64,000 nucleotides of DNA from Nitrospira sp. GTDB taxonomy: Bacteria > Nitrospirota > Nitrospiria > Nitrospirales > Nitrospiraceae. The notes under the pieces were generated by a model. That model ran no database searches and had not been told where the DNA came from. It was given only the letters and a program-made list of their open reading frames with translations. Positions 43,341 to 52,128 of this stretch are shown here, piece by piece (position 1 is the stretch's first letter; each line of letters opens with the position of its first letter). The DNA lies in contig SWDM01000016.1 of the NCBI GenBank assembly GCA_005116835.1, positions 314,351 through 378,350 of the forward strand. Direction: 5' to 3'. The position numbers were made by a program, and so were the translations under genes.

Positions 43341-43408
43341 CCCGCATTATTCATGAACGCTTCTGCTGCAATCGCGGATTCGCCACGAACCGTCATGAAT
43401 AATGCGGG
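43341..43408. repeat. B-family palindromic element (perfect 16-bp arms)
   Basis: cccgcattattcatga (43,341-43,356) and tcatgaataatgcggg (43,393-43,408) are exact inverted repeats around acgcttctgctgcaatcgcg and gattcgccacgaaccg. Half-copies occur at 3,978, 36,388, 42,470 and 59,100. It starts directly at the stop of the membrane protein gene. It could be a small non-autonomous mobile palindrome, or the transcript's hairpin. Confidence 0.75.
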
Positions 43409-43483
43409 CTAAGCCAAAATTGAAGGGTCTGACTGATGCCTGCGTGATCGCTACGGCGACGCGCATCCCGAATGGAGGAACTT

Positions 43484-44764
43484 GTGAATAAGATCAAAGT
43501 CGCGCATGTGACGACCGTTGCCCAATCGTTACAGGGCCTTCTGTTGAATCAAATGAACAGCATTCAATCAAAGGGGTACGAGGTGGTCGGCATCTCCTCG
43601 CCGGGAAGGGAAGTCCCCATGATCGAGAAAGCCGGCGTCAGGCACATTGCGATCGGCATCAGCCGCAATGTAACCCCGCTGCTCGATCTGATCTCACTGA
43701 TGCGTCTCTATTCGGTTATGCGACAGGAAGGCTTTACGATCGTCCATACCCACACTCCCAAAGCGGGATTGCTGGGCCAACTCGCGGCTCGTTTGGCCGG
43801 TGTGCCGATCGTAATAAACACGGTTCACGGTTTCTATTGTCATGACCTCATGCATCCGATCTTGCGCCGTTTCTATATCGGCCTTGAGAAAGTAGCAGCG
43901 CGCTGTTCAGATCTGATCTTGGCGCAAAACCAAGAAGATATAGAGATGGCCCTTTCCATGGGAATTTGCTCCCCCGAAAAGATCAAACACTTGGGTAATG
44001 GAATTGACCTGTCCTCCTTTAGTCGGGATCGAGTTAAGACAGGAGACATTCGCATAAAACGCCAGCAGCTTGGCATACCGGATGACGCGAAGGTCGTGGG
44101 GTTCGTCGGCCGATTAGCCGGAAAGCGGAAAGGCTTCATCGATTTCCTCAAGGCCTGCCAACGCGTCGCCGGACAGCACCAGAATGTGCGGTTTTTGATC
44201 GCCGGCGAAGCGGATGCAGGCAAAGCCGACGCAGTCAGCCCTGGGGCCGCCAAGGATTATGGAGTTTCCGATCAATGTCTGTTTCTCGGAGCGCGTCCGA
44301 ATGATGAGCTACCGAGCCTCTATGCATTGATGGATGTGCTCGTGCTGCCATCCCTCTTTGAAGGAATCCCACGGGTCGTCATGGAGGCTGCGGCCATGGG
44401 TGTGCCGGCTGTGGTCACCGATGTGAAGGGTAATCGGGAGGCCGTCATGCACGGCCGCAACGGCCTGCTCGTACCATTGGGTAACCCCCAAGCCTTAGCG
44501 GAGGCGATTATCGATCTCCTGACGAACCAGGAGAAAGCGAAAGGCATGGGGGAGGAAGCCTATCGCATGGCCCTGGAGCAGTTCGATGAACGTGTGGTAT
44601 TCGCGAAAGTGGTCAATGAATATTCGGGATTGCTGGCGGACAAAGATCTCCGACTTCCTGTATCCAATTCAACGGCTACCGAGCCGGCGCGCGCTTCTTC
44701 AAACGGGCGGCCAACGTATGCTCGACGGCTGTCGGTGCTCTCAAGAGAAGACCTCCCACGTTGA
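43484..44764 (+). CDS. Glycosyltransferase family 4 (fourth)
   Basis: I choose GTG 43484 because GGAGGAA lies three to nine bases upstream; an ATG at 43472 precedes the site. The protein opens KIKVAHVTTVAQSLQGLLL, has TIVHTHTPKAGLLGQLAAR (a WbpH/CapM-type segment), VVGFVGRLAGKRKGFIDFL as hinge and LPSLFEGIPRVVMEAAAMG as donor site. A basic C-terminal extension (ARASSNGRPTYARRLSVLS) is unusual. It is a retaining sugar transferase. Confidence 0.88.
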   Translation: MNKIKVAHVTTVAQSLQGLLLNQMNSIQSKGYEVVGISSPGREVPMIEKAGVRHIAIGISRNVTPLLDLISLMRLYSVMRQEGFTIVHTHTPKAGLLGQLAARLAGVPIVINTVHGFYCHDLMHPILRRFYIGLEKVAARCSDLILAQNQEDIEMALSMGICSPEKIKHLGNGIDLSSFSRDRVKTGDIRIKRQQLGIPDDAKVVGFVGRLAGKRKGFIDFLKACQRVAGQHQNVRFLIAGEADAGKADAVSPGAAKDYGVSDQCLFLGARPNDELPSLYALMDVLVLPSLFEGIPRVVMEAAAMGVPAVVTDVKGNREAVMHGRNGLLVPLGNPQALAEAIIDLLTNQEKAKGMGEEAYRMALEQFDERVVFAKVVNEYSGLLADKDLRLPVSNSTATEPARASSNGRPTYARRLSVLSREDLPR

Positions 44765-44918
44765 GGTCACTTCCCCACCCAATATGATGAATTGTTCTGT
44801 CCAAGCGCCGCTGGCAAGAACAGGGACCGACGCCTAGCTTTCGGACCCTGGCATGCTCATCCGAGTAGGGCATGGAGCCGGTTAGGCCTACGCAAAGATC
44901 GCAATAGGAGGATCACAG

Positions 44919-46022
44919 ATGTCGACGTCGTTTAAAGTATTGACTGCGGATACAGATCAAGGCGAGATTTGGGATGCCGTCGTTGCCGGCATAGACCGGT
45001 GTGACGTGTACTTTCATAGGTCCTTGTGCCAAGCGTTTGCAGCATACGAAGGATGCGTCGCGCGCTTGGCGCACTTTCGTCACGGCGACTCCGTGATCGT
45101 CTATCCGTTCTTTCAGCGCCGCATCGCGTCATTGCCGTTCCTGCAGTCGCCCCAAGACTGGAACGATTATTCCGACATCGTCTCTCCCTACGGGTACGGC
45201 GGGCCCCTGGCACAGATAGCGGCGGATAGCGAGGAAGAGAGCGGACGGATATGGCCGGAGTTTCTGGAGGCGTTTCACGCCTACTGCCTGGACCACAATA
45301 TTGTCAGCGAATTTGCGCGCCTGCATCCCTATCTGCAGAACCATCGCCACTTGGACCTGTCGAACGGGCTCGAGCGGCGCAGCACAATTGTGACCGTGGA
45401 CCTCTCTCAATCGGAAGAGGAAATCTGGCGGGGATTTACGAAAGAGAACCGGAAAAAGATCGGTCGCGCGCAGGCGAACGGGCTGCGGGTGGAAGAAGCC
45501 AACAGCCCGGCCGATGTGCAACTGTTCTCCCGGCTCTATCATCTCAATATGCAGCGGCTGCAAGCGCGTGACTGGTATATGTTTCCTGAATCCTGGTTGA
45601 GCGACCTGCATGCCCGCTTCTCAGAACACCTCACGCTGTTCCTTGTGTTCGAAGGAGATCGCGTCATAGCCGGCGGGTCCATGTTTCATATGAACGGACT
45701 CGTCAGTAACTTTTTATCGGCGACGGCGGAGGATCCTGGACAGTGTTCGCCGAATAATCTCTTATTCTATGAAATTATCCGGTGGGCCAAGCGCCGTGGG
45801 TATCGCTGGTACAACATGGGGGGCGGATACCGGACTAACGATGGTGTGATGCGGTTCAAACAGAACTTTTCCCAGCACACTGAGGATTTCTATACCTATC
45901 AAAAGGTGCATCTGCCCCAAGCCTATGAGGCGCTGGTTCAGGAATGGCGCCAGGCCCTTCCATCGACAATCGAACTGGAAGAAAGCAAGTACTTCCCGCT
46001 GTACCGAATGATCCCGCAATAG
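44919..46022 (+). CDS. FemAB/GNAT-like protein (second)
   Basis: ATG 44919 follows AATAGGAGGATCACAG. Two GNAT-type lobes are visible: N-terminal YFHRSLCQAFAAYEGCVAR with DSVIVYPFFQRRI, then TIVTVDLSQSEEEIWRGFT, KENRKKIGRAQANGLRVEE, LNMQRLQARDWYMFPESWL, FEGDRVIAGGSMFHMNGL and GYRWYNMGGGYRTNDGVMR. This is the peptidoglycan-bridge/FemAB-like arrangement. In exopolysaccharide loci these proteins may attach amino acids or acyl groups. It differs clearly from the proteins at 24,246 and 56,131. Confidence 0.82.
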   Translation: MSTSFKVLTADTDQGEIWDAVVAGIDRCDVYFHRSLCQAFAAYEGCVARLAHFRHGDSVIVYPFFQRRIASLPFLQSPQDWNDYSDIVSPYGYGGPLAQIAADSEEESGRIWPEFLEAFHAYCLDHNIVSEFARLHPYLQNHRHLDLSNGLERRSTIVTVDLSQSEEEIWRGFTKENRKKIGRAQANGLRVEEANSPADVQLFSRLYHLNMQRLQARDWYMFPESWLSDLHARFSEHLTLFLVFEGDRVIAGGSMFHMNGLVSNFLSATAEDPGQCSPNNLLFYEIIRWAKRRGYRWYNMGGGYRTNDGVMRFKQNFSQHTEDFYTYQKVHLPQAYEALVQEWRQALPSTIELEESKYFPLYRMIPQ

Positions 46023-46107
46023 GGAGAGGCGATGAAGCGGTCGTAGCGCTTCTCGATCACCTCCGATTTCACAGAGCCTTATTCGCTGAAGCCAGAGGCC
46101 GGCATAT

Positions 46108-46551
46108 ATGAAAACCGTCGTGCTTTATGCCTCGAGTCATGGATCGACCCGAAGGGTCGTCAAAACGCTTGCTGAGACGGTCCAATTTTCATTCGACTGT
46201 TTCGATGTCAAGAATCTCACGGACTCGAGTTCGATGGGCAAATACGATGTATTTCTCTTTTTTTCCCCGACCTATGGGAACGAAGAGCTTCAGCCGGACA
46301 TGGAGAAGTTCATCGTCAATTTCAGGCTGGATATGTCGAGCAAGTACTATGCGATCTGCGAACTCGGCAACTACTACGGGTATGAAGCCGATTTCGGCGC
46401 CATGAAAATTATCCGGCATCATCTGGAGAAACTATCCGGCAAGGAACTGGTCGGCCCTCTGTCGATGGATAGTCTGCCGAAAAAAGATTGGACAGCTTTC
46501 GCCACCTGGTGCGGAAAACTCAACCAAACTCTGCGAGAGACCCATGAATGA
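46108..46551 (+). CDS. Flavodoxin-like protein (147 aa)
   Basis: The flavodoxin fold is clear: strand and phosphate loop VVLYASSHGSTRRVVKTLA, the 60s-loop FFSPTYGNEELQPDMEKFI, and the 90s-loop ELGNYYGYEADFGAMKIIR, so FMN binding is likely. The length is normal for short flavodoxins. The last eight bases overlap the start of the LRR gene, implying coupled translation. No obvious redox partner is nearby, and flavodoxins are not usual members of polysaccharide loci. Confidence 0.82.
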   Translation: MKTVVLYASSHGSTRRVVKTLAETVQFSFDCFDVKNLTDSSSMGKYDVFLFFSPTYGNEELQPDMEKFIVNFRLDMSSKYYAICELGNYYGYEADFGAMKIIRHHLEKLSGKELVGPLSMDSLPKKDWTAFATWCGKLNQTLRETHE

Positions 46552-47509
46552 CTTCGACGCCATCGACCTGTTGAAGAAGAAGGTCGGGGTTCCCTTTCAC
46601 TACCGATTTGAGAATGAACGGTGCGTGGAGCTCGATCTCGCGTCTCAGGACTATATCTTCCGCGGACTTGTCCGCCATCATACGCAAGCGGAAAAATCCG
46701 AAATCCTTTGCGTGATTGCAGGCCTGACATATTTGGAGCGGCTGAACCTTCGTAGCAATATGTTCCATTCGATACCGGACTACTTCGGCAATCTGACACA
46801 CTTACGGTATCTGGATGTGAGCTCGAATCATTTAGAAAAGGTTCCCCTGTGGATTCAGGAAATACAGGATTTGGAACATCTCAATCTGTCGGCTAACGAA
46901 ATCGGCGAACTGCCCTCGTTCTTGAGCAAGTTTCACAATTTGAAAACATTGCGTCTCCATAAGAATACGTTCCGGATCTACCCCGATGAATATGGCGTCT
47001 TTGCACAGCTTGAGTTGCTGAACCTGTATAGCAGTCGATTGAAATACATTCCTTCCTTCATTTTTGACTATTCAAAATTACGAGTGCTGGCTTGGGGAGT
47101 GACGCCGATCGCCGAGCTCCCGGCGGACATCGAACGACTACAAGAGTTGGAGTGTTTGATGTTGCAGTGTAACTGCGTGAGGGTTCTTCCGGAGTCATTG
47201 TGCGGCTTAAAACGTCTGAAAGGCCTGTTTCTCCTTCAAAACAAACTCAGGGAATTGCCAGAGGACATCGGCAATCTGGAACACTTGGAACACATGACCT
47301 TGTATCAAAACGAACTCGCCGGCTTGCCCGCGTCTTTTGAGAATTTGAAGAATCTTAAGAAGCTGAATCTTGCGTGGAATCGATTCGAGGAGTTGCCCCC
47401 CGTCGTCATGAGCTTGCCGAAGTTAGAGTGGTTCGGGTTTTTTTACAATCCCATCCGGGGCGATTTGCCCAAACTGAAACACATTAAGGAAGTGATCCTG
47501 GAGAAGTAG
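46544..47509 (+). CDS. Leucine-rich-repeat protein (321 aa)
   Basis: ATG 46544 overlaps the flavodoxin frame. After an N-terminal cap of about 55 residues (RGLVRHHTQAEKSEILCVI) there are about eleven 23-residue repeats of the 'typical' LRR class, e.g. LTYLERLNLRSNMFHSIPD, LTHLRYLDVSSNHLEKVPL, LKRLKGLFLLQNKLRELPE. It has no signal peptide or membrane segment, so the solenoid is cytosolic and should bind a protein. It ends with LPKLKHIKEVILEK. The partner is unknown; coupling points to the flavodoxin. Confidence 0.85.
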   Translation: MNDFDAIDLLKKKVGVPFHYRFENERCVELDLASQDYIFRGLVRHHTQAEKSEILCVIAGLTYLERLNLRSNMFHSIPDYFGNLTHLRYLDVSSNHLEKVPLWIQEIQDLEHLNLSANEIGELPSFLSKFHNLKTLRLHKNTFRIYPDEYGVFAQLELLNLYSSRLKYIPSFIFDYSKLRVLAWGVTPIAELPADIERLQELECLMLQCNCVRVLPESLCGLKRLKGLFLLQNKLRELPEDIGNLEHLEHMTLYQNELAGLPASFENLKNLKKLNLAWNRFEELPPVVMSLPKLEWFGFFYNPIRGDLPKLKHIKEVILEK

Positions 47510-47563
47510 CCGTCTCACCTGTTCAACGGAACCCTCAGTCCGAATCGCAAACAGCATTGCAGC

Positions 47564-48190
47564 GTGAACGATATGCTGAAACGCCTTCTAGACATTGTTG
47601 CAGCCTCTGTGGGCCTGATGGTTTCTGGCCCGCTCATGGTCGTAGTGGCGGTCATAATTCGCGCGACCATGGGATCGCCGGTGCTGTTCCGTCAGCGCCG
47701 CCCAGGCTTACACGGACGGATTTTTACGCTGTTGAAATTTAGGACAATGTCCGTAGACCGCGACCGCGAACGTCAATCTCAGTTCGACGCGCATCGCGTC
47801 ACGCCGCTTGGCCGAATACTCCGGCAGACCAGCCTCGATGAGCTGCCACAGCTTTTCAACGTGCTTCGCGGGGACATGAGCCTGGTCGGTCCGCGCCCGC
47901 TTTTGCCGGAATATCTTCCCTATTACAGCACTCGCGAACTCCTCCGACATACGGTCAAGCCAGGAATCACCGGGTGGGCTCAAGTGAACGGACGAAACCG
48001 CCTGTCTTGGGATCAGCGGCTTGAGCTCGACGTCTGGTATGCAGAGCATCGATCGTTGCGCCTCGATCTTCGCATTTTGTATTTGACCGCGCTCAGGGTG
48101 CTCCAGCGACGCGATATCAACCTGGATCCACGAGTGAATCTGCTGCCGCTCGATCGAGAGCGGTCCCATTCCTCGACTGTTCCCCGCTGA
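47564..48190 (+). CDS. Phosphoglycosyl transferase (PglC/WcaJ catalytic type)
   Basis: The 208-aa length and lack of extra N-terminal helices match monotopic PglC-type enzymes. After a re-entrant hydrophobic segment ([19 protein letters not shown]) come [64 protein letters not shown] (the catalytic DE pair lies in the SLDELP region) and [14 protein letters not shown]. It transfers a phospho-sugar to undecaprenyl phosphate, starting the repeat unit. GTG 47564 and ATG 47573 are possible starts. Confidence 0.9.
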   Translation: MNDMLKRLLDIVAASVGLMVSGPLMVVVAVIIRATMGSPVLFRQRRPGLHGRIFTLLKFRTMSVDRDRERQSQFDAHRVTPLGRILRQTSLDELPQLFNVLRGDMSLVGPRPLLPEYLPYYSTRELLRHTVKPGITGWAQVNGRNRLSWDQRLELDVWYAEHRSLRLDLRILYLTALRVLQRRDINLDPRVNLLPLDRERSHSSTVPR

Positions 48191-48266
48191 ACTTCCGTTA
48201 GCCGCTTACACGTTCCTCGGTTATCACCACACATTGCACGGGCTATCACGCCGAAGGAGTATGATT

Positions 48267-49382
48267 ATGCAGCTCTCCATTATCCGTCCGACGCTTCCAT
48301 CGTTGAGCGACATTACACAGCTTGTCGGGCCGAGCTGGGATTCCGGCACCGTCACACTCGGTCCCACTGTCAGGGCCCTGGAAGAGGAGGCTTGCATCAG
48401 AACCGGCGCGCGCTACACTGTAGCGTTGTCGTCCTGTACAGCCGGACTGATGCTGATCCCCGGAGCCCTGGGGTTGCCGCCGGGGAAAGAAGTCATCGTG
48501 CCGTCGTTTACCTTCGCTGCGACGGCACAGGCCTTGTTGTGGAATGGGCTGATTCCTGTATTCTGCGACATTCTTCCGGGAACCTGCACCATTGATCCCG
48601 AAGACGTCGAACGGAATCTGTCTCCAGACACGGCGGCGATTTGCGGGGTGTCCATCTTCGGGTTGCCCCCCGACAATGAGGCCTTGCTCGAGTTGGGCCG
48701 TCGCAAAGGATTGCCCGTCTATTTCGACAGCGCACAGGGTCTGGGCGCAACCTATCACGGCCAGCCGCTGGGGGGGTTCGGTTCCTGCGAAATCTTCTCG
48801 ATGAGCCCGACGAAAGTCGTGACGGCGATCGAAGGAGGACTGCTCACGACGAACGATCGGGCCCTCGCGGAGCGAATCCGGTCCATGCGGGATTACGGCA
48901 AGGATCCGGTGAAGGGGGAAGAAATGCATCATCTGGGCCTGTCGGCCCGCATGAGCGAGCTTCATGCGGCGGTCGGGCTGCTCTCGTTGCGGATGATGGA
49001 TGAACTGGTGAAAGCGCGCAGGGAGCTCATTTCGATCTATCGGGATCGGTTGGGTACGCTCCCCGGCTGTTGGGTTCAGAAGTTTCCAGCCGACCGGACC
49101 ACCAGCGGAAATTATTTCGTCTTGTTTGTCACGGACAGGGCAAAACGGAGCCGGGACGAGGTCTACGAGGCGTTGAAGCTGGCCGGGATCCAGACAAAGC
49201 GATACTTCTACCCGCCGGTGCATGAGCAACTCCTCTTTCAGCGATTTCCCAAGCGTGTGAGCGTGAATCTGCAGCACACACCGAAGATCAGCCGGGAAGG
49301 CCTCGCGTTGCCGTTGTACTCACACACAACCCTGGAGGAAATGAATCACGTCTGTACGCAAGTCGAGCAGTTGCTCGGTTAA
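48267..49382 (+). CDS. DegT/DnrJ/EryC1-family PLP aminotransferase
   Basis: ATG 48267 is eight bases after AAGGAG. The fold-type I enzyme shows GPTVRALEEEACIRTGARY, ALSSCTAGLMLIPGALGLP, VIVPSFTFAATAQALLWNG, YFDSAQGLGA (PLP Asp/Gln), and FSMSPTKVVTAIEGGLLTT with the Schiff-base Lys in SPTK. Then HLGLSARMSELHAAVGLLS. Members aminate 4-keto sugars on nucleotide carriers. Together with the dehydratase at 50,170 and the PglC-type transferase at 47,564 it could supply a 4-amino-6-deoxy sugar. Confidence 0.88.
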   Translation: MQLSIIRPTLPSLSDITQLVGPSWDSGTVTLGPTVRALEEEACIRTGARYTVALSSCTAGLMLIPGALGLPPGKEVIVPSFTFAATAQALLWNGLIPVFCDILPGTCTIDPEDVERNLSPDTAAICGVSIFGLPPDNEALLELGRRKGLPVYFDSAQGLGATYHGQPLGGFGSCEIFSMSPTKVVTAIEGGLLTTNDRALAERIRSMRDYGKDPVKGEEMHHLGLSARMSELHAAVGLLSLRMMDELVKARRELISIYRDRLGTLPGCWVQKFPADRTTSGNYFVLFVTDRAKRSRDEVYEALKLAGIQTKRYFYPPVHEQLLFQRFPKRVSVNLQHTPKISREGLALPLYSHTTLEEMNHVCTQVEQLLG

Positions 49383-49384
49383 AG

Positions 49385-50071
49385 ATGACCGGTCGAGAAA
49401 TTACGTGGCCTCCTGGAAGAAGATTGGCTCTCGTGCCGAGACGGTCGTCGAGCCGCAAATGGGTCTTGCTGGCGGCATTCCTCCTGCCCTTCGTTGTGCT
49501 CTATGGGCTGAACTGGCTGATCTTCCACCCAGGGATCGTAACGGTTTTCTCTCTTGATCCGCCGTTTGACACACCCCAACCGGCCGACGTGATCGTTGTG
49601 TTGGCAGGAAAACCTGAGCGCGCTCGATATGCCGCCTTGTTGATCGAGAAACAGTTGGCGCCGCGACTACTCTCTACCTTGGTCGATCCGGACTGTCTCA
49701 GCAAGAGCGGCGTGCGTGAACTCTGCACAACGGGCGTACGCAATACCGTCGATGAGGCCTTGACGATGCGTCGCGTGCTCGCCAGGAAGCGGGTGGATCG
49801 CGTGATGGTCGTCACGTCTCGCTCCCATGCGGTGAGAACCGCAGCCGTCTTCACCCTTGTTTTTGCCGGAACCGGCATGGAGGTGCGCGTCGTGGCGACA
49901 CCGCTCGACGCTCCACCGGGAGCGCCATCCGTCCGGGAGATCCTGTCATTCTTCCCCAGCCTGGGGGGCGCCGCACTCGGCCGGTTGAGCCCTGCACTGT
50001 ACGAATGGATCATGCAGTACCGCCGCTTGGCGCCCCTTCGCGGCGCTACAACGCCGTCGCATAGCGCCTGA
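49385..50071 (+). CDS. YdcF/ElyC-type DUF218 membrane protein
   Basis: It begins two bases after the preceding stop. After one membrane helix (WVLLAAFLLPFVVLYGLNW) the DUF218 domain reads PADVIVVLAGKPERARYAA, LLIEKQLAPRLLSTLV, NTVDEALTMRRVLARKRVD, RVMVVTSRSHAVRTAAVFT and VRVVATPLDAPPGAPSVRE. This family has been linked to envelope polysaccharide metabolism (ElyC, SanA), with unknown chemistry. Tight spacing supports a shared transcript. Confidence 0.8.
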   Translation: MTGREITWPPGRRLALVPRRSSSRKWVLLAAFLLPFVVLYGLNWLIFHPGIVTVFSLDPPFDTPQPADVIVVLAGKPERARYAALLIEKQLAPRLLSTLVDPDCLSKSGVRELCTTGVRNTVDEALTMRRVLARKRVDRVMVVTSRSHAVRTAAVFTLVFAGTGMEVRVVATPLDAPPGAPSVREILSFFPSLGGAALGRLSPALYEWIMQYRRLAPLRGATTPSHSA

Positions 50072-50169
50072 AGAAACCTTCGTTCGCGCCAGAACGCCGT
50101 AGCTCCCCCTAGCAAACAGCACAACGGTCTCTGGCTTGCACCTACACATTTACCAGTAGGACTATTACT

Positions 50170-52056
50170 ATGTTTAGAGCCTTGCTCCGATTCCGCCGGC
50201 CTCTTATTATCCTGACACACTTGGCGCTGGTCGCGCTCGCCAATTATCTGGCCTTCTGGCTCAGGTTCGACGGGGCGATTCCCGAATGGGCGATGGCGCT
50301 GTTTGCACAAACGCTGCCGATACTGATAGCGATTCGCATGCTGATGTTTGTGCCATTCCGCCTCTATCAAGGCATGTGGCAGTACACGAGCATCTGGGAC
50401 TTCAGGAACATCATTGTCTCCTCGATCTTGGGAATCGCGGTGTTTTATTGCACAGTCCAGTGGGGTATTGGGCTGGAGAAGTATCCGCGGTCCATCTATG
50501 TGCTGGATACGATCGTACTCATTGGACTGATGGGGGCGATTCGTCTCAGTCGTCGCTTGTACCGTGACGCGACCCATCGCACCAGTGAAACACGAGTCCT
50601 CATCTATGGGGCCGGCGATGCAGGCGAGCGCCTGGTCAGAGCGCTGAAACACAGTTCGGCGAATGGATTCAAAGCCGTCGGTTTCATCGATGATGACCCG
50701 GATAAAACAGGCCTGCGTATTCACGGCATGCGGGTCCTTGGCGGACGCCAGCACCTCAGCCGAATTATGGCGGAAGTTGCTCCGCATGTCGTCTTGCTGG
50801 CGATGCCGAGCGCCAAGCCCCGCATTATGCGCGATCTGGTGAAACTGTTAGAGCCTCACAAGGTGAGAATCCAGACGGTCCCGGATCTTCATAGCATTCT
50901 CGAGGGTCATGTCGAGATCACCAAGATCCGAAATCTGGCAGTCGAAGATCTTTTGGAACGGGCTCCGGTCGGGCTCGACGTGACGCCCCTGCGTCGTCTC
51001 ATCAAAGGTAAGTCGATCATGGTCACGGGGGCGGGCGGCTCGATCGGGTCTGAACTGTGCCGGCAGATCGCGGCGCTTGAGCCAAGCTGCCTGGTGCTGT
51101 TCGAGCGATATGAAAACAGTTTATTCGCCATCCATAACGAACTGATCGATCGTGCGCGCGAGACGCCGGCTTTCCCGATTATAGGAGATGTGGGAGATGA
51201 GGTCCGTGTTGATACGATCTTGAAAAGATTTAAGCCCGCCATCATTTTTCATGCAGCGGCTCACAAGCATGTGCCGTTGATGGAGGGCAGCCCTTGCGAG
51301 GCGGTGAAAAACAACGTGCGGGGAACTCGGATCGTCGCTCAGGCGGCAGCCCGTTGCGGAGTCGAGCGATTCATCATGATCTCGAGCGATAAAGCGGTGA
51401 ATCCGACCAGCACCATGGGAGCGACCAAGCGGGTGGCCGAACTCGTCGTGCAAAGTTTGGAGGAACGAGGCAAGACGAAACTCATGACCGTCCGATTCGG
51501 GAATGTACTGGGAAGCAACGGCAGCGTCGTGCCGCGTTTTCTTGAACAGATCAAGGCGGGCGGACCGGTGACCATCACGCATCCTGACATTCGTCGGTTT
51601 TTCATGCTGATTCCGGAAGCCGTCCAACTCGTTCTGCATGCTGCCGCTCTGGGTGAGAATGGCGCAACCTACGTGCTTGAGATGGGTGAACAGATCAAGA
51701 TTGTAGATTTGGCGCGAAATCTCATCCGCCTGTCGGGTTTGATTCCGGAAGAAGACATTGCTATCTCATTCATCGGGCTTCGTCCCGGTGAAAAGCTCTA
51801 TGAGGAATTGATCGGACCCGATGAGACCATCGAGCAATCGGGACTGGAGAAGATTCAAAAGGTCAAATCGGGCCATCCCTGGAATCCCTACGTATTAATG
51901 CCACTGGTGGCGTTATTGGAGCAACGCGCGGCTCAGCAAGATCTCGACCTCGTGATCGACCTTCTGTGTGAATTAGTCCCAACCTTCACACCCACGGGGG
52001 CTTACGCCGTTCAGGAGGCCGAACGAGTCTCACTCGGCACCTATAATGGCCACTAA
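50170..52056 (+). CDS. WbpM/PglF-type nucleotide-sugar 4,6-dehydratase
   Basis: The 628-aa protein has four N-terminal membrane helices (IILTHLALVALANYLAFWL and following), a first Rossmann fold (VLIYGAGDAGERLVRALKH) and a C-terminal short-chain dehydrogenase domain with MVTGAGGSIGSELCRQIAA, AIIFHAAAHKHVPLMEGSP and FIMISSDKAVNPTSTMGAT. The SxxxK-type site has Met (STMGATK) where smaller relatives have Tyr, as in the large WbpM/PglF subgroup. It makes a 4-keto-6-deoxy UDP-sugar from UDP-GlcNAc in known relatives. ATG 50170 follows AGGACTATTACT. Confidence 0.9.
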   Translation: MFRALLRFRRPLIILTHLALVALANYLAFWLRFDGAIPEWAMALFAQTLPILIAIRMLMFVPFRLYQGMWQYTSIWDFRNIIVSSILGIAVFYCTVQWGIGLEKYPRSIYVLDTIVLIGLMGAIRLSRRLYRDATHRTSETRVLIYGAGDAGERLVRALKHSSANGFKAVGFIDDDPDKTGLRIHGMRVLGGRQHLSRIMAEVAPHVVLLAMPSAKPRIMRDLVKLLEPHKVRIQTVPDLHSILEGHVEITKIRNLAVEDLLERAPVGLDVTPLRRLIKGKSIMVTGAGGSIGSELCRQIAALEPSCLVLFERYENSLFAIHNELIDRARETPAFPIIGDVGDEVRVDTILKRFKPAIIFHAAAHKHVPLMEGSPCEAVKNNVRGTRIVAQAAARCGVERFIMISSDKAVNPTSTMGATKRVAELVVQSLEERGKTKLMTVRFGNVLGSNGSVVPRFLEQIKAGGPVTITHPDIRRFFMLIPEAVQLVLHAAALGENGATYVLEMGEQIKIVDLARNLIRLSGLIPEEDIAISFIGLRPGEKLYEELIGPDETIEQSGLEKIQKVKSGHPWNPYVLMPLVALLEQRAAQQDLDLVIDLLCELVPTFTPTGAYAVQEAERVSLGTYNGH

Positions 52057-52128
52057 TGTTCTTCGGCAATCGCGCCATACAGCGAATATCAAGATTCAGA
52101 CATTCGGGAAAGCGCTGAGGAGGCAACT

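Noticed and set aside
48246-49277. 343-codon minus-strand frame
   Set aside because: It lies opposite the DegT-type aminotransferase, which shows all PLP-site motifs.
49501-50787. 428-codon minus-strand frame
   Set aside because: It lies opposite the YdcF-type and dehydratase genes; Arg/Ser-rich and without motifs.
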